A stretch of 34,313 nt of DNA from SLQH01 sp964612995 (GCA_964612995.1 CAZTGE010000033.1:1-34313); one strand, 5' to 3'; shown: positions 17,356 through 26,555, counted from the stretch's first letter. Translations and numbers: made by a program. The notes: generated by a model from the letters alone, not told the origin.

Positions 17356-19290
17356 TCAACGCTCGATCAGCTCCACGCTGAGCGTCCACACCCGTACTGC
17401 CTGCACACCGGCCTGCAGGGTGATCGCCTCGACACCCGCGAGCGCGGCGGGATCGACGTCGGCATAGGCGATCCAATCGCCGCCGCGCAGATCCACGCTC
17501 ACCGCACCACAGCGCGCGATCAACCCGCCAGGCGGCAGCGTTTCTGCCACCCCGGCGTACTTGATCCGCGCTGCGCTGGCCGTCGCCACGGCCGCCGGAT
17601 CGAGCTCGAGCGGGTAGTCGCACTCGGAGCCCGGGGCGATGGTCTGAAGGATATCGCCGGCGACGAACTGCCGTACCATCACCGGTGCGGCGGGCTCGGT
17701 CGCACCCTGACAGGTGAACACCAGCGTGGCATATCCGTAGGGCTCGAGGGTGACCTGGCTCTGGTGGTCTCCCTGGCCACCGACCTGCAGCTCCGCCGGT
17801 TCGAGCGCGAGTGCGCCCGCGTCGATGTGCGGTTGCAGCAGCTGGGCGCGGGTGAAGAAGCGCCCCGACGGCGGGGTCACGGCCACCGGAACGACCAGCT
17901 CGCGGCCGGCATCGTTGTAGAGCACCACGCTCAGGCGCTCACCGTCCGACGCGGCGACCGCGCGCAACCCCGGCTCCGGCGCGCTGACCGCCATCAGCTG
18001 ACCGCGCACGGGGCGCAGACAACGGAAGGCGATGTCCTCGCCGCCCGAGCGATGGGCGTCATGCGCGGCGCGCGCAACCGCCTTGTCGGGGCAGTGGGCC
18101 AACATGTAAGTGATATCGCGCACGAGGTAACTGCCCGCGATCACCGCCCTGCGCAGCGCGTCGTCGTCGATCTGCGCCTCGAAATGGTGGTCCATCGCAC
18201 TTTTGTAGCGGTCGGGGCGCTGAGGGTCGTAATTGGCGCCGCACTCGGTGTTGTAACACACCACCCGCTTGCCGTGGGTACGCATGGCCCAGGCACAGGC
18301 GGTCTCGTAATCCGCCGCGACGATGCGTGGATCGCCGCCATAGTGGTGCTCGTGGATCCCGTCGATCACGTCGATGTGCGCATCGAGCACCGGGCGGAAC
18401 AGGCTGTCCCAGGGGGCCCAGTCGTCTTGATGCAGATGGAAACCCCAGCCCATGATCATCTGCACCCCGGGCTCGATCGCCTTGACCGCACGGGCACAGA
18501 CCCCGTACATCTCAGCATACCAGATCCCGTTCTGGGGACCGGAGTACCAGCTCTGCTGGCGGGTGTCGTACGGGACCAGACGGTCGATCGCGCGAATGCT
18601 GCGCCCGCCCCATTCGAGCACCGTGCCCGGCTCGGTCTGCTGCAGCTGTCGCCACAGCGGGCCCACGCCGATAGCGCTGAAGTTGCCCATCACATCGCCG
18701 GTGCGGGTCACCGCCTCGAACCACCGTCCTTCACGCCAGGCCACGTGCTCCGTCGGCTGCTCGCGCCCCTTGAGCACCGCGCGATCACCCGCAGCGACAC
18801 CCTCGTCACGGTACCAGCGGGGATCATAGTTGACGCCTGGCTTGGTCGCCCAGTTGAGGTAGGGCTCGTTCCAGAACTCCAGGTGATGGACCAGTCCGGT
18901 CTGTTGCGCCGCGGTCGCGTAGTCTCGGGCGCGCTGTGCGAGGCGCTCGGCCCAGCCCGGCCCCCATTGCAGCTGCAGCGCGGGCTGGAAGCGGTCGCCC
19001 CAGCAGTCGATGGTCATCGGCACGCTGGCGGGGATGGCCTTGTGTTCGCCGGGCACGCTGGGCCTGCCGCCCGGCACGGTGTTGATCCGACGGATACATC
19101 CCACGCCCCAACGCTCGACGCGTTCGGCATCCAACGGTACGTTGTGCACGCCGAACAGACCGGCCGGAACCGTACGCTGTCCGTTGACCACCAGATTGCG
19201 GCCCGTGACCCGCACCGGGGCGGTGGATTGGGCCGCGGCCGCGGCGACCACAGTGGTCACGGCAAGGACGGTAACGATGACGCAGCGCAT
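17356..19290 (-). CDS. Secreted glycoside hydrolase, clan GH-A-like
   Basis: A 644-residue exported protein with a signal peptide (residues 1-21, cleavage near AAAQS). The catalytic barrel shows the clan GH-A pattern: acid/base glutamate in EFWNEPYLNW (Glu142), HEHHYGG in the strand-6 region (about 313-319), and a candidate nucleophile glutamate in CYNTECGANYD (Glu349). A beta-sandwich accessory region follows (about 440-540) and then a further C-terminal beta domain. The substrate is unknown; a plant- or algal-type polysaccharide is a guess. AAGGAG lies seven bases before ATG 19290, which I prefer to the adjacent ATG 19293 and the GTG at 19317. Confidence 0.8.
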   Translation of the reverse strand: MRCVIVTVLAVTTVVAAAAAQSTAPVRVTGRNLVVNGQRTVPAGLFGVHNVPLDAERVERWGVGCIRRINTVPGGRPSVPGEHKAIPASVPMTIDCWGDRFQPALQLQWGPGWAERLAQRARDYATAAQQTGLVHHLEFWNEPYLNWATKPGVNYDPRWYRDEGVAAGDRAVLKGREQPTEHVAWREGRWFEAVTRTGDVMGNFSAIGVGPLWRQLQQTEPGTVLEWGGRSIRAIDRLVPYDTRQQSWYSGPQNGIWYAEMYGVCARAVKAIEPGVQMIMGWGFHLHQDDWAPWDSLFRPVLDAHIDVIDGIHEHHYGGDPRIVAADYETACAWAMRTHGKRVVCYNTECGANYDPQRPDRYKSAMDHHFEAQIDDDALRRAVIAGSYLVRDITYMLAHCPDKAVARAAHDAHRSGGEDIAFRCLRPVRGQLMAVSAPEPGLRAVAASDGERLSVVLYNDAGRELVVPVAVTPPSGRFFTRAQLLQPHIDAGALALEPAELQVGGQGDHQSQVTLEPYGYATLVFTCQGATEPAAPVMVRQFVAGDILQTIAPGSECDYPLELDPAAVATASAARIKYAGVAETLPPGGLIARCGAVSVDLRGGDWIAYADVDPAALAGVEAITLQAGVQAVRVWTLSVELIER

Positions 19291-19374
19291 CATGGGGCTC
19301 CTTCCACTTGTGACCATGCAACATAGGCCGGCCTTTGCAGCGGATTTCCGGCCATCGCAAAAGGGCGAGGAGAA

Positions 19375-19491
19375 ATGACTTGGGGCCCCCGCGCGCGGGC
19401 ACTAGCGTGCCACCGACAGGATCATTCATGCACGTGCCCGCTTCTCAGCCCCCCTCATCGCCGCCCGCCGCGCCCCGGAGGACAACCGTGA
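19375..19491 (+). CDS. Possible 38-residue leader ORF before the HTH gene
   Basis: ATG 19375 is preceded by GAGGAG at four to five bases, a better ribosome site than most genes here have. It opens 38 codons rich in proline, arginine and cysteine (three cysteines). Its TGA overlaps the GTG start of the HTH gene as GTGA, which is a typical coupling arrangement. The peptide has no recognisable domain. It could be a leader peptide that controls the HTH gene, or the frame may be accidental. Confidence 0.3.
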   Translation: MTWGPRARALACHRQDHSCTCPLLSPPHRRPPRPGGQP

Positions 19492-19958
19492 CCACGCTGC
19501 CCGAACTGCTGCAAGCCCAGATGGACGAGAAGAACCTGTCCGTGACCCAGGTCTGCCACTTGCACAAGATCAACCGTGTCTCGTTCATCAAGGTGCTGGA
19601 AGGCAAGGCCTTCCCCAACGCCCGATCGATGCATTGCTACGTCGAGTTCCTCGGCATTCCCGCGGAGGACATCGTCGCGCTCAAGCCGGACCGCAAGACC
19701 CTTGCCGCGGCCAAGCAGGGCACGGCAACGGGCGGCGAACCGGGCCCCACCGATGACGACACGGCCGGCCGGCCGGCCTTGGCGACGATCGAGGTCTTCG
19801 GCGCGCGCCACAGCTTCGCCTCGCTCGATGAACTGCTGGGCTTCATACGCAGCGAGACCGGCCTGATCCGGGTCGAATTCCTCGGCCGCAGCCGCCGGTT
19901 CCACAATCTCGGCGAGCTGCAGAGCTGGTGCGAGGGCCTGAGCAAGCTGTTCAGCTGA
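19488..19958 (+). CDS. Helix-turn-helix protein with unknown C-terminal domain
   Basis: A 156-residue protein. Residues 1-65 look like an XRE/Cro-type HTH: a helix TLPELLQAQMDEKNL, the two HTH helices around SVTQVCHLHKINRVSFIKVLEG, then SMHCYVEFLGI. A charged linker follows, then about 55 residues (IEVFGARHSFASLDELLGF to the end) forming a small alpha/beta unit I do not recognise. GTG 19488 is chosen because GGAGG lies six bases upstream and the HTH begins there; ATG 19428 would add an unlikely proline-rich tail. It is transcribed away from the hydrolase gene and ends 22 bp from purL, which runs the other way. Targets are unknown. Confidence 0.65.
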   Translation: MTTLPELLQAQMDEKNLSVTQVCHLHKINRVSFIKVLEGKAFPNARSMHCYVEFLGIPAEDIVALKPDRKTLAAAKQGTATGGEPGPTDDDTAGRPALATIEVFGARHSFASLDELLGFIRSETGLIRVEFLGRSRRFHNLGELQSWCEGLSKLFS

Positions 19959-19980
19959 CCGGACAGGCGCGGCCGGGCCG

Positions 19981-22851
19981 CTACTCCTCGAGTGCGGCCA
20001 GACCGCCACGCCAGGCCGCCTGCAGCCGATCGATGCCCACGCGCAGGTCCGTTCGTAGCCCGCGGATCTGCAAGACCGGTTCCTCGGTCACGGTACCGAC
20101 GAACTCGTGCGGCACCCCGTCAAGCAAGCGGCGGACCGCCGCGACGTCGTCGCTGCCGACGGTGATCACGATCCGGCTCAACGATTCGCTGAACAGCACC
20201 TGGTCGCTGCGGTCGACCCCGGCACTGCAAGGCACCCGGGCCAAGTCGACCTCCATGCCCAGGCCACCGGCGAAGGCCATCTCGGCCAGGGTGGTGGCGA
20301 GACCGCCATCAGAGCAGTCGTGCGCCGCGGTCACCAGCCCACGCGCGATGCAGGCTTCAACCCCGCGCAGCACCGCGCGCGAATGCTCGCGATCAAGCCG
20401 CGGCACCAGGCCACCAGAGGCCCCACGCGCGGCGAGGTACTCGCTGCCGCCGAGCTCGCGCCGGGTCTCGCCGACCACCAGGACCACGTCGCCGGCGCGC
20501 TTGCAGTCCATCGTCAGCGCGCGGGTGACATCGGGCATAACGGTGAAGGCGGTGATCAACAGCGTGTGGGGGATGACGATGGTCTCGCCCCCGTGGGCAT
20601 ATTCGTTGTTGAGGCTGTCCTTGCCCGACACGAACGGTGTACCGTAGAACATGGCGAGGTCATAACAGGCCTGACACGCCCGGACCAGGGCCCCGAGGTT
20701 CTCCGGCCGGTCGCAGCGGCCCCAGCTGAAGTTGTCGAGCAACGCGACCCGGTCGAGTGGCGCCCCGACGCACACCAGATTGCGCAGCGCCTCCTCGATA
20801 CCGGCCGCCGCCGCGTGGTAGGCGTCGACGTCGCCGTAGCAGGTGTTCAGGCCGCAGCTGACCGCGACCCCACGATCACGACCGAGCAGCGGAGCGACCA
20901 CCGCCGCATCGGAAGGCCCGCTGCGATCGACGCCGACCAGCGGTTTGACGATCGAACCCGCCTGGACCTCGTGATCGTACTGTCGGATGACCCATTCCTT
21001 CGAAGCCACGTTCGCTCGCGCGAGCACGTCGCAGAGCGTCTGCGCGACATCCGTCGGCGCACTGAGCTCCTCGACCGACTCGCTCACCGGGGTGAAAACC
21101 GCCCGCCGGGCCAGGCGCGGAACGCCGTCGTGGAGGAAGCCCATATCCAGATCGGCGACCTGCTCGTCATGGTAGAACAACTCGAGCCGCTTCTCGCCGG
21201 TGATCTCGCCGACCACCGTCGCCTCGACTCCTTCAGCCGCGAAGATCCGCAGCGCCTGCTCGAGTTTCGCCGGTGGCACCGCCGCCACCATCCGCTCCTG
21301 CGCCTCGGAGATCCAGATCTCGGTGTAGGACAGACCGGCATATTTGAGCGGCATGCGTTCGAGGTGGACCCGCACGCCCTCCTCCTCGCCCATCTCGCCG
21401 ATGGCCGAGGAGATGCCTCCTGCGCCACAATCGGTGGTCGCGCTGAAGCAGCCGGCGTCGCGCGCCTGGAGGAAGGTGTCGAGCACCCGCTTCTCTTCGA
21501 TCGCGTTGCCGATCTGCACCGCGCCCGAGCTCACGCTCTCCGACTCCTCAGTCAGCTCGATCGATGAGAAAGTGGCTCCGTGGATGCCGTCACGCCCGGT
21601 GCGCCCGCCGACCACCACCACCTGATCCCCAGGCCGCGCCGCACCGAAACAGCAGTCGCGTGGGATCAACCCGGCGGTGCCGCAGAACACCAGCGGGTTG
21701 CCGACGTAGCGATCGTCGAAACGCACGCAGCCGTTGACCGTCGGGATCCCCATCCGATTGCCGTAGTCGCGTACGCCGGCCACCACCCGGCGCATCAGCC
21801 GCCGCGGATGGATGGTGCCAGGGGGCAGCTGTTCCGGATCGGCATCGAGATCGCCGAAGCAGAACACGTCGGTGTTGAGGATCGGCCGCGCGCCGAGGCC
21901 GGTGCCCATGATATCGCGGATCACCCCACCGAGCCCGGTGTTGGCCCCGCCGTAGGGCTCGATCGCCGAGGGATGGTTGTGGGTCTCGACCTTGAAGCAG
22001 ACACCGTGATCCGCGTCGAATTCGATGATGCCGGAATTGTCGCTGAACACCGAGATGCACCACGGTCGATCGAGTTCGTTGGTCGCGCGGGCGATGGTCT
22101 GCTTGAGCAGGTTGTCGATCGTCTCCTGGCCGTCAGGGCCGTGATAGTCGATCAGGCCCTTGAGCGTCTTGTGGACGCAGTGCTCACTCCAGGTCTGGGC
22201 GATGGTCTCGAGTTCGGCGTCGGTCGGCTCGCGCCCCAACCCGGCGAAGTGGGCCTGGACCGCGCGCATCTCATCGAGAGTCAGGCTCAGGCACCCCTCG
22301 CGGGAAAGCCGCACCAACGCCTCGTCATCGAGCCCGCTGATCGCGACCTCGGTCCGCCGATGACGGGTCTCACCGAGCGGCTCGGGGAAGCGCACCGGCT
22401 CGCTCGGGTCGATCGCCACCGCCTCGATCGCACGGTTGGCCAGGATACGCCAGGCGATCTGCTCGCACTCCGCATCGCTCGCCCCGGCGACTTCGATCCG
22501 ACGCCCCACGCGCACCGCGTCGAGCGCGATGCCGAGGTCGGCGGCCGCCTTGAGCACGCTGGCTTCGACCGGATCCATCACCCCGGGCCGCTTCTGCACC
22601 TCGATCACCCGCCGCCCCGCCGGATCACGGGGGCTGGTCAGGATCTGCTCGGTGACCGGATCGCCGAGCAGGCGCTCACCGAGCAGGCGGGCGGCCGAGG
22701 CGTCGACCCGACCGCGCAACAGATAGTAGGTGCTGCTGCCGGCATCACTCAGGTGCCCCAGGCCAAGATGGGCCAGCTCGGCCACCAGATGGGGATCACT
22801 GCCGGGCTCGGCGCCGACCACGTCCACCCGCAGGGTCTCGGTTCCACGCAT
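19981..22851 (-). CDS. purL: Phosphoribosylformylglycinamidine synthase, PurS-PurL fusion
   Basis: A 956-residue ATP-dependent synthase for the fourth step of purine synthesis. Catalytic features are clear: the SEHCVHKTL motif (222-230) with the active histidine, KVETHNHPSAIEPYGGANTG, and the later ATP-binding halves through GLVTAAHDCSDGGL. It lacks the C-terminal glutaminase domain, so a separate PurQ is needed. Classical small PurL is 720-800 residues; here about 150 N-terminal residues are added. Residues 82-150, beginning VIEVQKRPGVMDP, resemble PurS, and residues 5-75 look like a more divergent second copy. ATG 22851 lacks a clear ribosome site. The region 22852-23011 separates it from a divergent gene and shows no obvious promoter. 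Confidence 0.92.
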   Translation of the reverse strand: MRGTETLRVDVVGAEPGSDPHLVAELAHLGLGHLSDAGSSTYYLLRGRVDASAARLLGERLLGDPVTEQILTSPRDPAGRRVIEVQKRPGVMDPVEASVLKAAADLGIALDAVRVGRRIEVAGASDAECEQIAWRILANRAIEAVAIDPSEPVRFPEPLGETRHRRTEVAISGLDDEALVRLSREGCLSLTLDEMRAVQAHFAGLGREPTDAELETIAQTWSEHCVHKTLKGLIDYHGPDGQETIDNLLKQTIARATNELDRPWCISVFSDNSGIIEFDADHGVCFKVETHNHPSAIEPYGGANTGLGGVIRDIMGTGLGARPILNTDVFCFGDLDADPEQLPPGTIHPRRLMRRVVAGVRDYGNRMGIPTVNGCVRFDDRYVGNPLVFCGTAGLIPRDCCFGAARPGDQVVVVGGRTGRDGIHGATFSSIELTEESESVSSGAVQIGNAIEEKRVLDTFLQARDAGCFSATTDCGAGGISSAIGEMGEEEGVRVHLERMPLKYAGLSYTEIWISEAQERMVAAVPPAKLEQALRIFAAEGVEATVVGEITGEKRLELFYHDEQVADLDMGFLHDGVPRLARRAVFTPVSESVEELSAPTDVAQTLCDVLARANVASKEWVIRQYDHEVQAGSIVKPLVGVDRSGPSDAAVVAPLLGRDRGVAVSCGLNTCYGDVDAYHAAAAGIEEALRNLVCVGAPLDRVALLDNFSWGRCDRPENLGALVRACQACYDLAMFYGTPFVSGKDSLNNEYAHGGETIVIPHTLLITAFTVMPDVTRALTMDCKRAGDVVLVVGETRRELGGSEYLAARGASGGLVPRLDREHSRAVLRGVEACIARGLVTAAHDCSDGGLATTLAEMAFAGGLGMEVDLARVPCSAGVDRSDQVLFSESLSRIVITVGSDDVAAVRRLLDGVPHEFVGTVTEEPVLQIRGLRTDLRVGIDRLQAAWRGGLAALEE

Positions 22852-23011
22852 GGGCGCAGGCTAGCCCGGCCCGAAAGGGTGTCCACCGGCGTCACTCCGC
22901 ACACGGCTGGGCGGATGAGCCCGGGCTGGCATGCCAAGGGCTCGCGGATATGACCGACGCCAGCGGCATCCCACCTGCCCACCTCCACCCCGCCCGTTCC
23001 GGAGCGCCATC

Positions 23012-24334
23012 ATGCCCGAACCCTTCAAAGCCTATGACATCCGCGGCCTCTATCCCAGCGTCCTCAACGAAGACCTGGCATACCGTATCGGTAATGCCAC
23101 CGCGCAGCACCTCGACCTCGCCGGCAAGCGCTACGCCGTGGCTCGCGACATGCGCCTATCCGGGCCGGCGCTCAAGGCAGCCTTTGTTGCAGGTCTGGTC
23201 GACGCCGGCGTCCACGTGGTCGACTGCGGCATGATCTCGACCCCCGCGCTGACCTTCGCCATGCACCATCTGGATACAGCCGGTGGCGCCCAGATCACTG
23301 CCAGCCACAACCCGCCGGGCTATGGCGGAATCAAGATCACCGGCCCCGGTTTCATTCCCGTCGCCGGCGACAGCGGCATGCCCGAGATCGAAAAACTCGC
23401 CCGCAACTGCACAGTTGTGAAGCGTTCCGGCGGTGAGGTCAGCGAGGCGTTGATCCTCGATGCCTACACCGATTTCCTCGCCGGCGGGCTCGACCTCGAG
23501 CGCGACATCACGGTGGTCGTCGACGGCGGCAACGGGATCATTGGCACCATGTTCCAGTCCCTGGCCCACAAGCTGCCGGGGCTCAAGCTGATTCCGATGC
23601 TCTTCGATCCCGACGGGCGCTTCCCCGTGCATGAAGCCAACCCGCTCAAGAACGAGAACCTCGCCTGGCTGCAGGACAAGGTCAAGCAGACCGGCGCCGA
23701 TTTCGGTGCCGGCTTCGACGGTGACGGCGACCGCTGCGCCCTGGTCGACGAACAGGGCCGGATCATCTCGTGCGACCTGGCCACCGCGATGGTCGCCGAG
23801 TACTTCCTCGAGCGCGAACCCGGCTGCACCGTCTGCTACGACCTGCGCTCGAGCAAGATCGTGCCCGAGGTGGTCGAGCAGCGCGGCGGCCGGGCGGTCG
23901 AGACGCCCGTCGGCCACACCAAGATCAAGGCGCGCATGAAGAAGGAACAGGCCATCTTCGCCGGCGAGCTGTCGGGCCACTACTACTTCCGCGACTTCTT
24001 CGGCGGCGACTCCGGCCTCTACGCCTTCATCCTGTTCTGCAACGTGCTCAGCCGCAGCACCTCGACCTCCGAGCGCATCGCCCCCCTGCGTAAATACCAC
24101 CATTCGGGCGAGATCAACTTCAAGGCAGACAAGGACGCCGCCTTCGCCCGCATCCGCGAGCTCGACGGAGCCACGATCACGGAACTCGATGGCCTGACCG
24201 TGCGCTACGACCACTGGTGGGCCAACGTGCGCGCCTCCAATACCGAACCGGTGGTCCGACTCAACATGGAAGCGGACAACGCCGATCTGCTCGAATCCAA
24301 GCTGAGCGAGATGAAGCGCCTGATCACCAGCTGA
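23012..24334 (+). CDS. Phosphomannomutase/phosphoglucomutase
   Basis: A 440-residue enzyme of the alpha-D-phosphohexomutase family, which interconverts hexose 1- and 6-phosphates and feeds nucleotide-sugar synthesis. The phosphoserine motif TASHNP places the active serine at residue 98, the magnesium loop DGDGDR is at 236-241, the sugar-binding GELSGH is present, and the phosphate-binding RASNTEP is near the end. Length and order are normal for the ManB/AlgC-type subgroup; preference for mannose or glucose cannot be read from the sequence. GGAG lies seven bases before ATG 23012. A strong hairpin terminator follows the gene. Confidence 0.93.
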   Translation: MPEPFKAYDIRGLYPSVLNEDLAYRIGNATAQHLDLAGKRYAVARDMRLSGPALKAAFVAGLVDAGVHVVDCGMISTPALTFAMHHLDTAGGAQITASHNPPGYGGIKITGPGFIPVAGDSGMPEIEKLARNCTVVKRSGGEVSEALILDAYTDFLAGGLDLERDITVVVDGGNGIIGTMFQSLAHKLPGLKLIPMLFDPDGRFPVHEANPLKNENLAWLQDKVKQTGADFGAGFDGDGDRCALVDEQGRIISCDLATAMVAEYFLEREPGCTVCYDLRSSKIVPEVVEQRGGRAVETPVGHTKIKARMKKEQAIFAGELSGHYYFRDFFGGDSGLYAFILFCNVLSRSTSTSERIAPLRKYHHSGEINFKADKDAAFARIRELDGATITELDGLTVRYDHWWANVRASNTEPVVRLNMEADNADLLESKLSEMKRLITS

Positions 24335-24361
24335 GGCCATGGCGTAGGGCGCAGCGTTGCC

Positions 24362-24387
24362 CGACCCCGCGATCGTTCGCGGGGTCG
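24362..24387 (+). terminator. Terminator hairpin after the hexose-phosphate mutase gene
   Basis: A perfect 11-bp GC-rich stem (24362-24372 with 24377-24387) with a four-base loop TCGT, followed by CGCCTTTCC. It starts 28 bases after the stop. The T tract is weak, as often in GC-rich genomes. Confidence 0.75.
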
Positions 24388-24458
24388 CGCCTTTCCGACC
24401 CGGCGGAAACCCCCGCGCAGCTGGCGAGCGTCGCGACGTTGCTCATGAGTGATCCGGG

Positions 24459-25361
24459 CTAGGCGAACCGCTTGCCGCAGCGCTGGAAGGCCTTGAGCAT
24501 GTACCAGCAGATAACGGTGCCGACCGGAATGCCCAACAGGCCCAGGTAACACAAGGGCGTCATGATCGTCCGCGCCCAACGCCGGCGACGCAGCAGGCCG
24601 ATCTGGAGCCACATGAGCAACAACTCGATCACGACCGGGAAGAGCAACAACCCTGCGAGCAAGGGCGTGGACAGGGATGTGACCACCGCCATCACCAGCG
24701 GCACCAGGCTGAGGGCGATCATGACCAGAGTGATCCAGCTGAGCACATCGATGTAGACATCCCAGCCGTTGGGCTCGGCTGCGACCGCCGGACGCGGGGC
24801 CTGCTTCTTGCCTTTCCGCTTGCCTTTGCCCTTGCCCTTGCGCGTGCCGGTGCGTGTTGTGCGACCGGGCTCGGCGTCGCCCCCCCTGCTACGACCCGGG
24901 CCGGTACTCTGGCGGGTGCGGCCGGTGCCAGCAGCGCTGCCTCCGGCCTGGGCCGGCGCGGAGTCCGGCACCGCCACCACCGGTTCGACCACGCCGGTGA
25001 CCTGGACCACGCTGACCCAGCTCGCGCCGCCATCGGTGGAGACGACCTGCAACGATGGGGTCAGCTGACGCGCCTGCAGCAACCGGCGCAGACCGGCGAC
25101 ACTCACCGGGCGCGCTCCGGATTGCGTGCGCAACAATACATGGGGCTCTTCTGTCCCCGGAGTGCCGGCGGCATCGGCGATTCCGGCCGGCACGGCAAAG
25201 GTATGCGCCGCGATGGCGGCATCGATGCTGTGCCAGCTGGTGCCGTCGAACGAGGCCGCCTGCGTCTCAGGGGCCACGCGGCCGCTACGCACCAGCTCAC
25301 GCACCTGATCGACCGCAACCGGGGTGACACCCTGTGCCGTACGCAGATAGAACCAGGTCAT
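24459..25361 (-). CDS. Membrane protein with tandem GYF_2-like domains
   Basis: A 300-residue protein. Residues 3-48 (WFYLRTAQGVTPV ... SFDGTSWHSI) form a GYF_2-type domain, and about 75-118 (VLLRTQSGARPVSV ... STDGGASWVSV) look like a second, divergent copy. A linker rich in glycine, arginine and lysine (about 140-190, including a lysine-glycine run) leads to three or four membrane helices in the C-terminal third. GYF_2 domains bind proline-rich peptides in some proteins, but this one has no known partner. ATG 25361 has GGAGG five bases upstream and is preferred to the GTG two codons earlier. A candidate promoter lies at 25401-25428. Confidence 0.72.
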   Translation of the reverse strand: MTWFYLRTAQGVTPVAVDQVRELVRSGRVAPETQAASFDGTSWHSIDAAIAAHTFAVPAGIADAAGTPGTEEPHVLLRTQSGARPVSVAGLRRLLQARQLTPSLQVVSTDGGASWVSVVQVTGVVEPVVAVPDSAPAQAGGSAAGTGRTRQSTGPGRSRGGDAEPGRTTRTGTRKGKGKGKRKGKKQAPRPAVAAEPNGWDVYIDVLSWITLVMIALSLVPLVMAVVTSLSTPLLAGLLLFPVVIELLLMWLQIGLLRRRRWARTIMTPLCYLGLLGIPVGTVICWYMLKAFQRCGKRFA

Positions 25362-25400
25362 CGCCACCTCCCGCTGCTGCCGCCCAGCGGGCGGACGAGA

Positions 25401-25428
25401 ACAGTAACGATGCGGCTACTACAGTCAA
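25401..25428 (-). promoter_or_regulatory. Candidate promoter for the GYF_2 protein gene
   Basis: On the minus strand, TTGACT (25428-25423) and TACTGT (25406-25401) are 16 bp apart. The -35 matches five of six bases and the -10 keeps the T-A...T frame. It lies between the prfA stop and the GYF gene, giving a 35-40 base leader. Confidence 0.45.
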
Positions 25429-25461
25429 TCGCCGATGCGCGCACCGCACCGGCCCCGGCGC

Positions 25462-26535
25462 TCAGAAGCGGCCGTCCCACTCCACGAGCACCTGCACCTT
25501 GGCGTGATCGATCATCGCTTCCTGCAGTTCATCGAGCTGCCCTTCGAGGTAGCGATCGAGATGATAGCTGGTGAAGCCGATGCGATGATCGGTGATGCGG
25601 TTCTGAGGGAAGTTGTAGGTGCGGATCCGATCGCTGCGGTCCCCCGATCCGACCTGCTGCTTCCGCTCAGCCGCCCGCGCCGCCTCCTGACGCTCGCGCT
25701 CGGCTTCGAGCAGGCGCGAGCGCAGGATCTTCAACGCGCGTTCGCGATTGGCGTGCTGGCTCTTCTCGTCCTGACACGAGACCGCGATACCCGTCGGCAG
25801 GTGGGTCACGCGAACAGCCGAATCGGTGGTGTTGACGTGCTGACCGCCCGCGCCGGAAGCGCGGAAGACATCGACGTGGAGTTCCTCGGGCGCGATGTGG
25901 ACATCGACCTCGCCCGCCTCGGGCATCACCGCCACGGTCGCCGCAGAGGTGTGGATCCGCCCCTGGCTCTCGGTGGCGGGCACACGCTGCACGCGATGGC
26001 CACCGGCCTCGTAGCGCAGCAGACCGAAGGCGCCTTCACCACGGATCTCGATGATCGCCTCCTTGAACCCGCCCATTTCACCGGGCTGGCTGGTGAGGAT
26101 GGCGAACTGCCAGCCGATCCGCTGGCAGTACAGCTGGTACATGCGGACCAGGTCACCGGCGAACAGGCAGGCCTCGTCACCGCCGGTGCCCGAGCGGACC
26201 TCGAGCAGGGCCGGACGATCGTTGAGGGCATCGGCCTGGACCAGCAGCGCCTTGATCTTCTCGAGCAGCCGGTCGGCAGCGGCCTGGCGTTCGGCGACCT
26301 CGGTCTCGGCCATTTCGCGCATCTCGGGATCGGCGAGCAACTCGCGCGCCTCGGCGACATCATCGAGCGCCTGGCGCAATGCCCGATACGGGGTCACCAG
26401 TCGGCCGAGCCGCGCGTGGTCCTTGAGCACCTCGGCGTACTCCGGGCCGCCCATCACCGCGGGATCCGCCAGTCGGGCTTCGAGCACGACGTGGCGATCG
26501 GCGAGGGTCGAGAGTTTGTCCAGCAGGTCGGACAC
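25462..26535 (-). CDS. prfA: Peptide chain release factor 1
   Basis: A 357-residue class-I release factor that ends translation at UAA and UAG. The RF1 codon-recognition tripeptide PAT is present in RVPATESQGRIH, and the catalytic GGQ is at residues 230-232 in GAGGQHVNTTDSAVRVTH. PAT rather than SPF identifies RF1, not RF2. GTG 26535 is chosen because GGAG lies about eleven bases upstream and the family begins there; the frame is open further to 26571. No prmC methyltransferase gene follows it. rpmE is directly upstream, a frequent pairing. Confidence 0.95.
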   Translation of the reverse strand: MSDLLDKLSTLADRHVVLEARLADPAVMGGPEYAEVLKDHARLGRLVTPYRALRQALDDVAEARELLADPEMREMAETEVAERQAAADRLLEKIKALLVQADALNDRPALLEVRSGTGGDEACLFAGDLVRMYQLYCQRIGWQFAILTSQPGEMGGFKEAIIEIRGEGAFGLLRYEAGGHRVQRVPATESQGRIHTSAATVAVMPEAGEVDVHIAPEELHVDVFRASGAGGQHVNTTDSAVRVTHLPTGIAVSCQDEKSQHANRERALKILRSRLLEAERERQEAARAAERKQQVGSGDRSDRIRTYNFPQNRITDHRIGFTSYHLDRYLEGQLDELQEAMIDHAKVQVLVEWDGRF

Positions 26536-26555
26536 CGGTGTGGGCTCTCCATGAC

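Noticed and set aside
17764..19326. 520-codon open frame opposite the glycoside hydrolase
   Set aside because: No domain or signal is seen. The minus-strand protein has a signal peptide, GH-A catalytic motifs and a good ribosome site.
20107..22953. Two long open frames opposite purL (486 and 457 codons)
   Set aside because: Both are antisense shadows without motifs; purL on the minus strand is intact.
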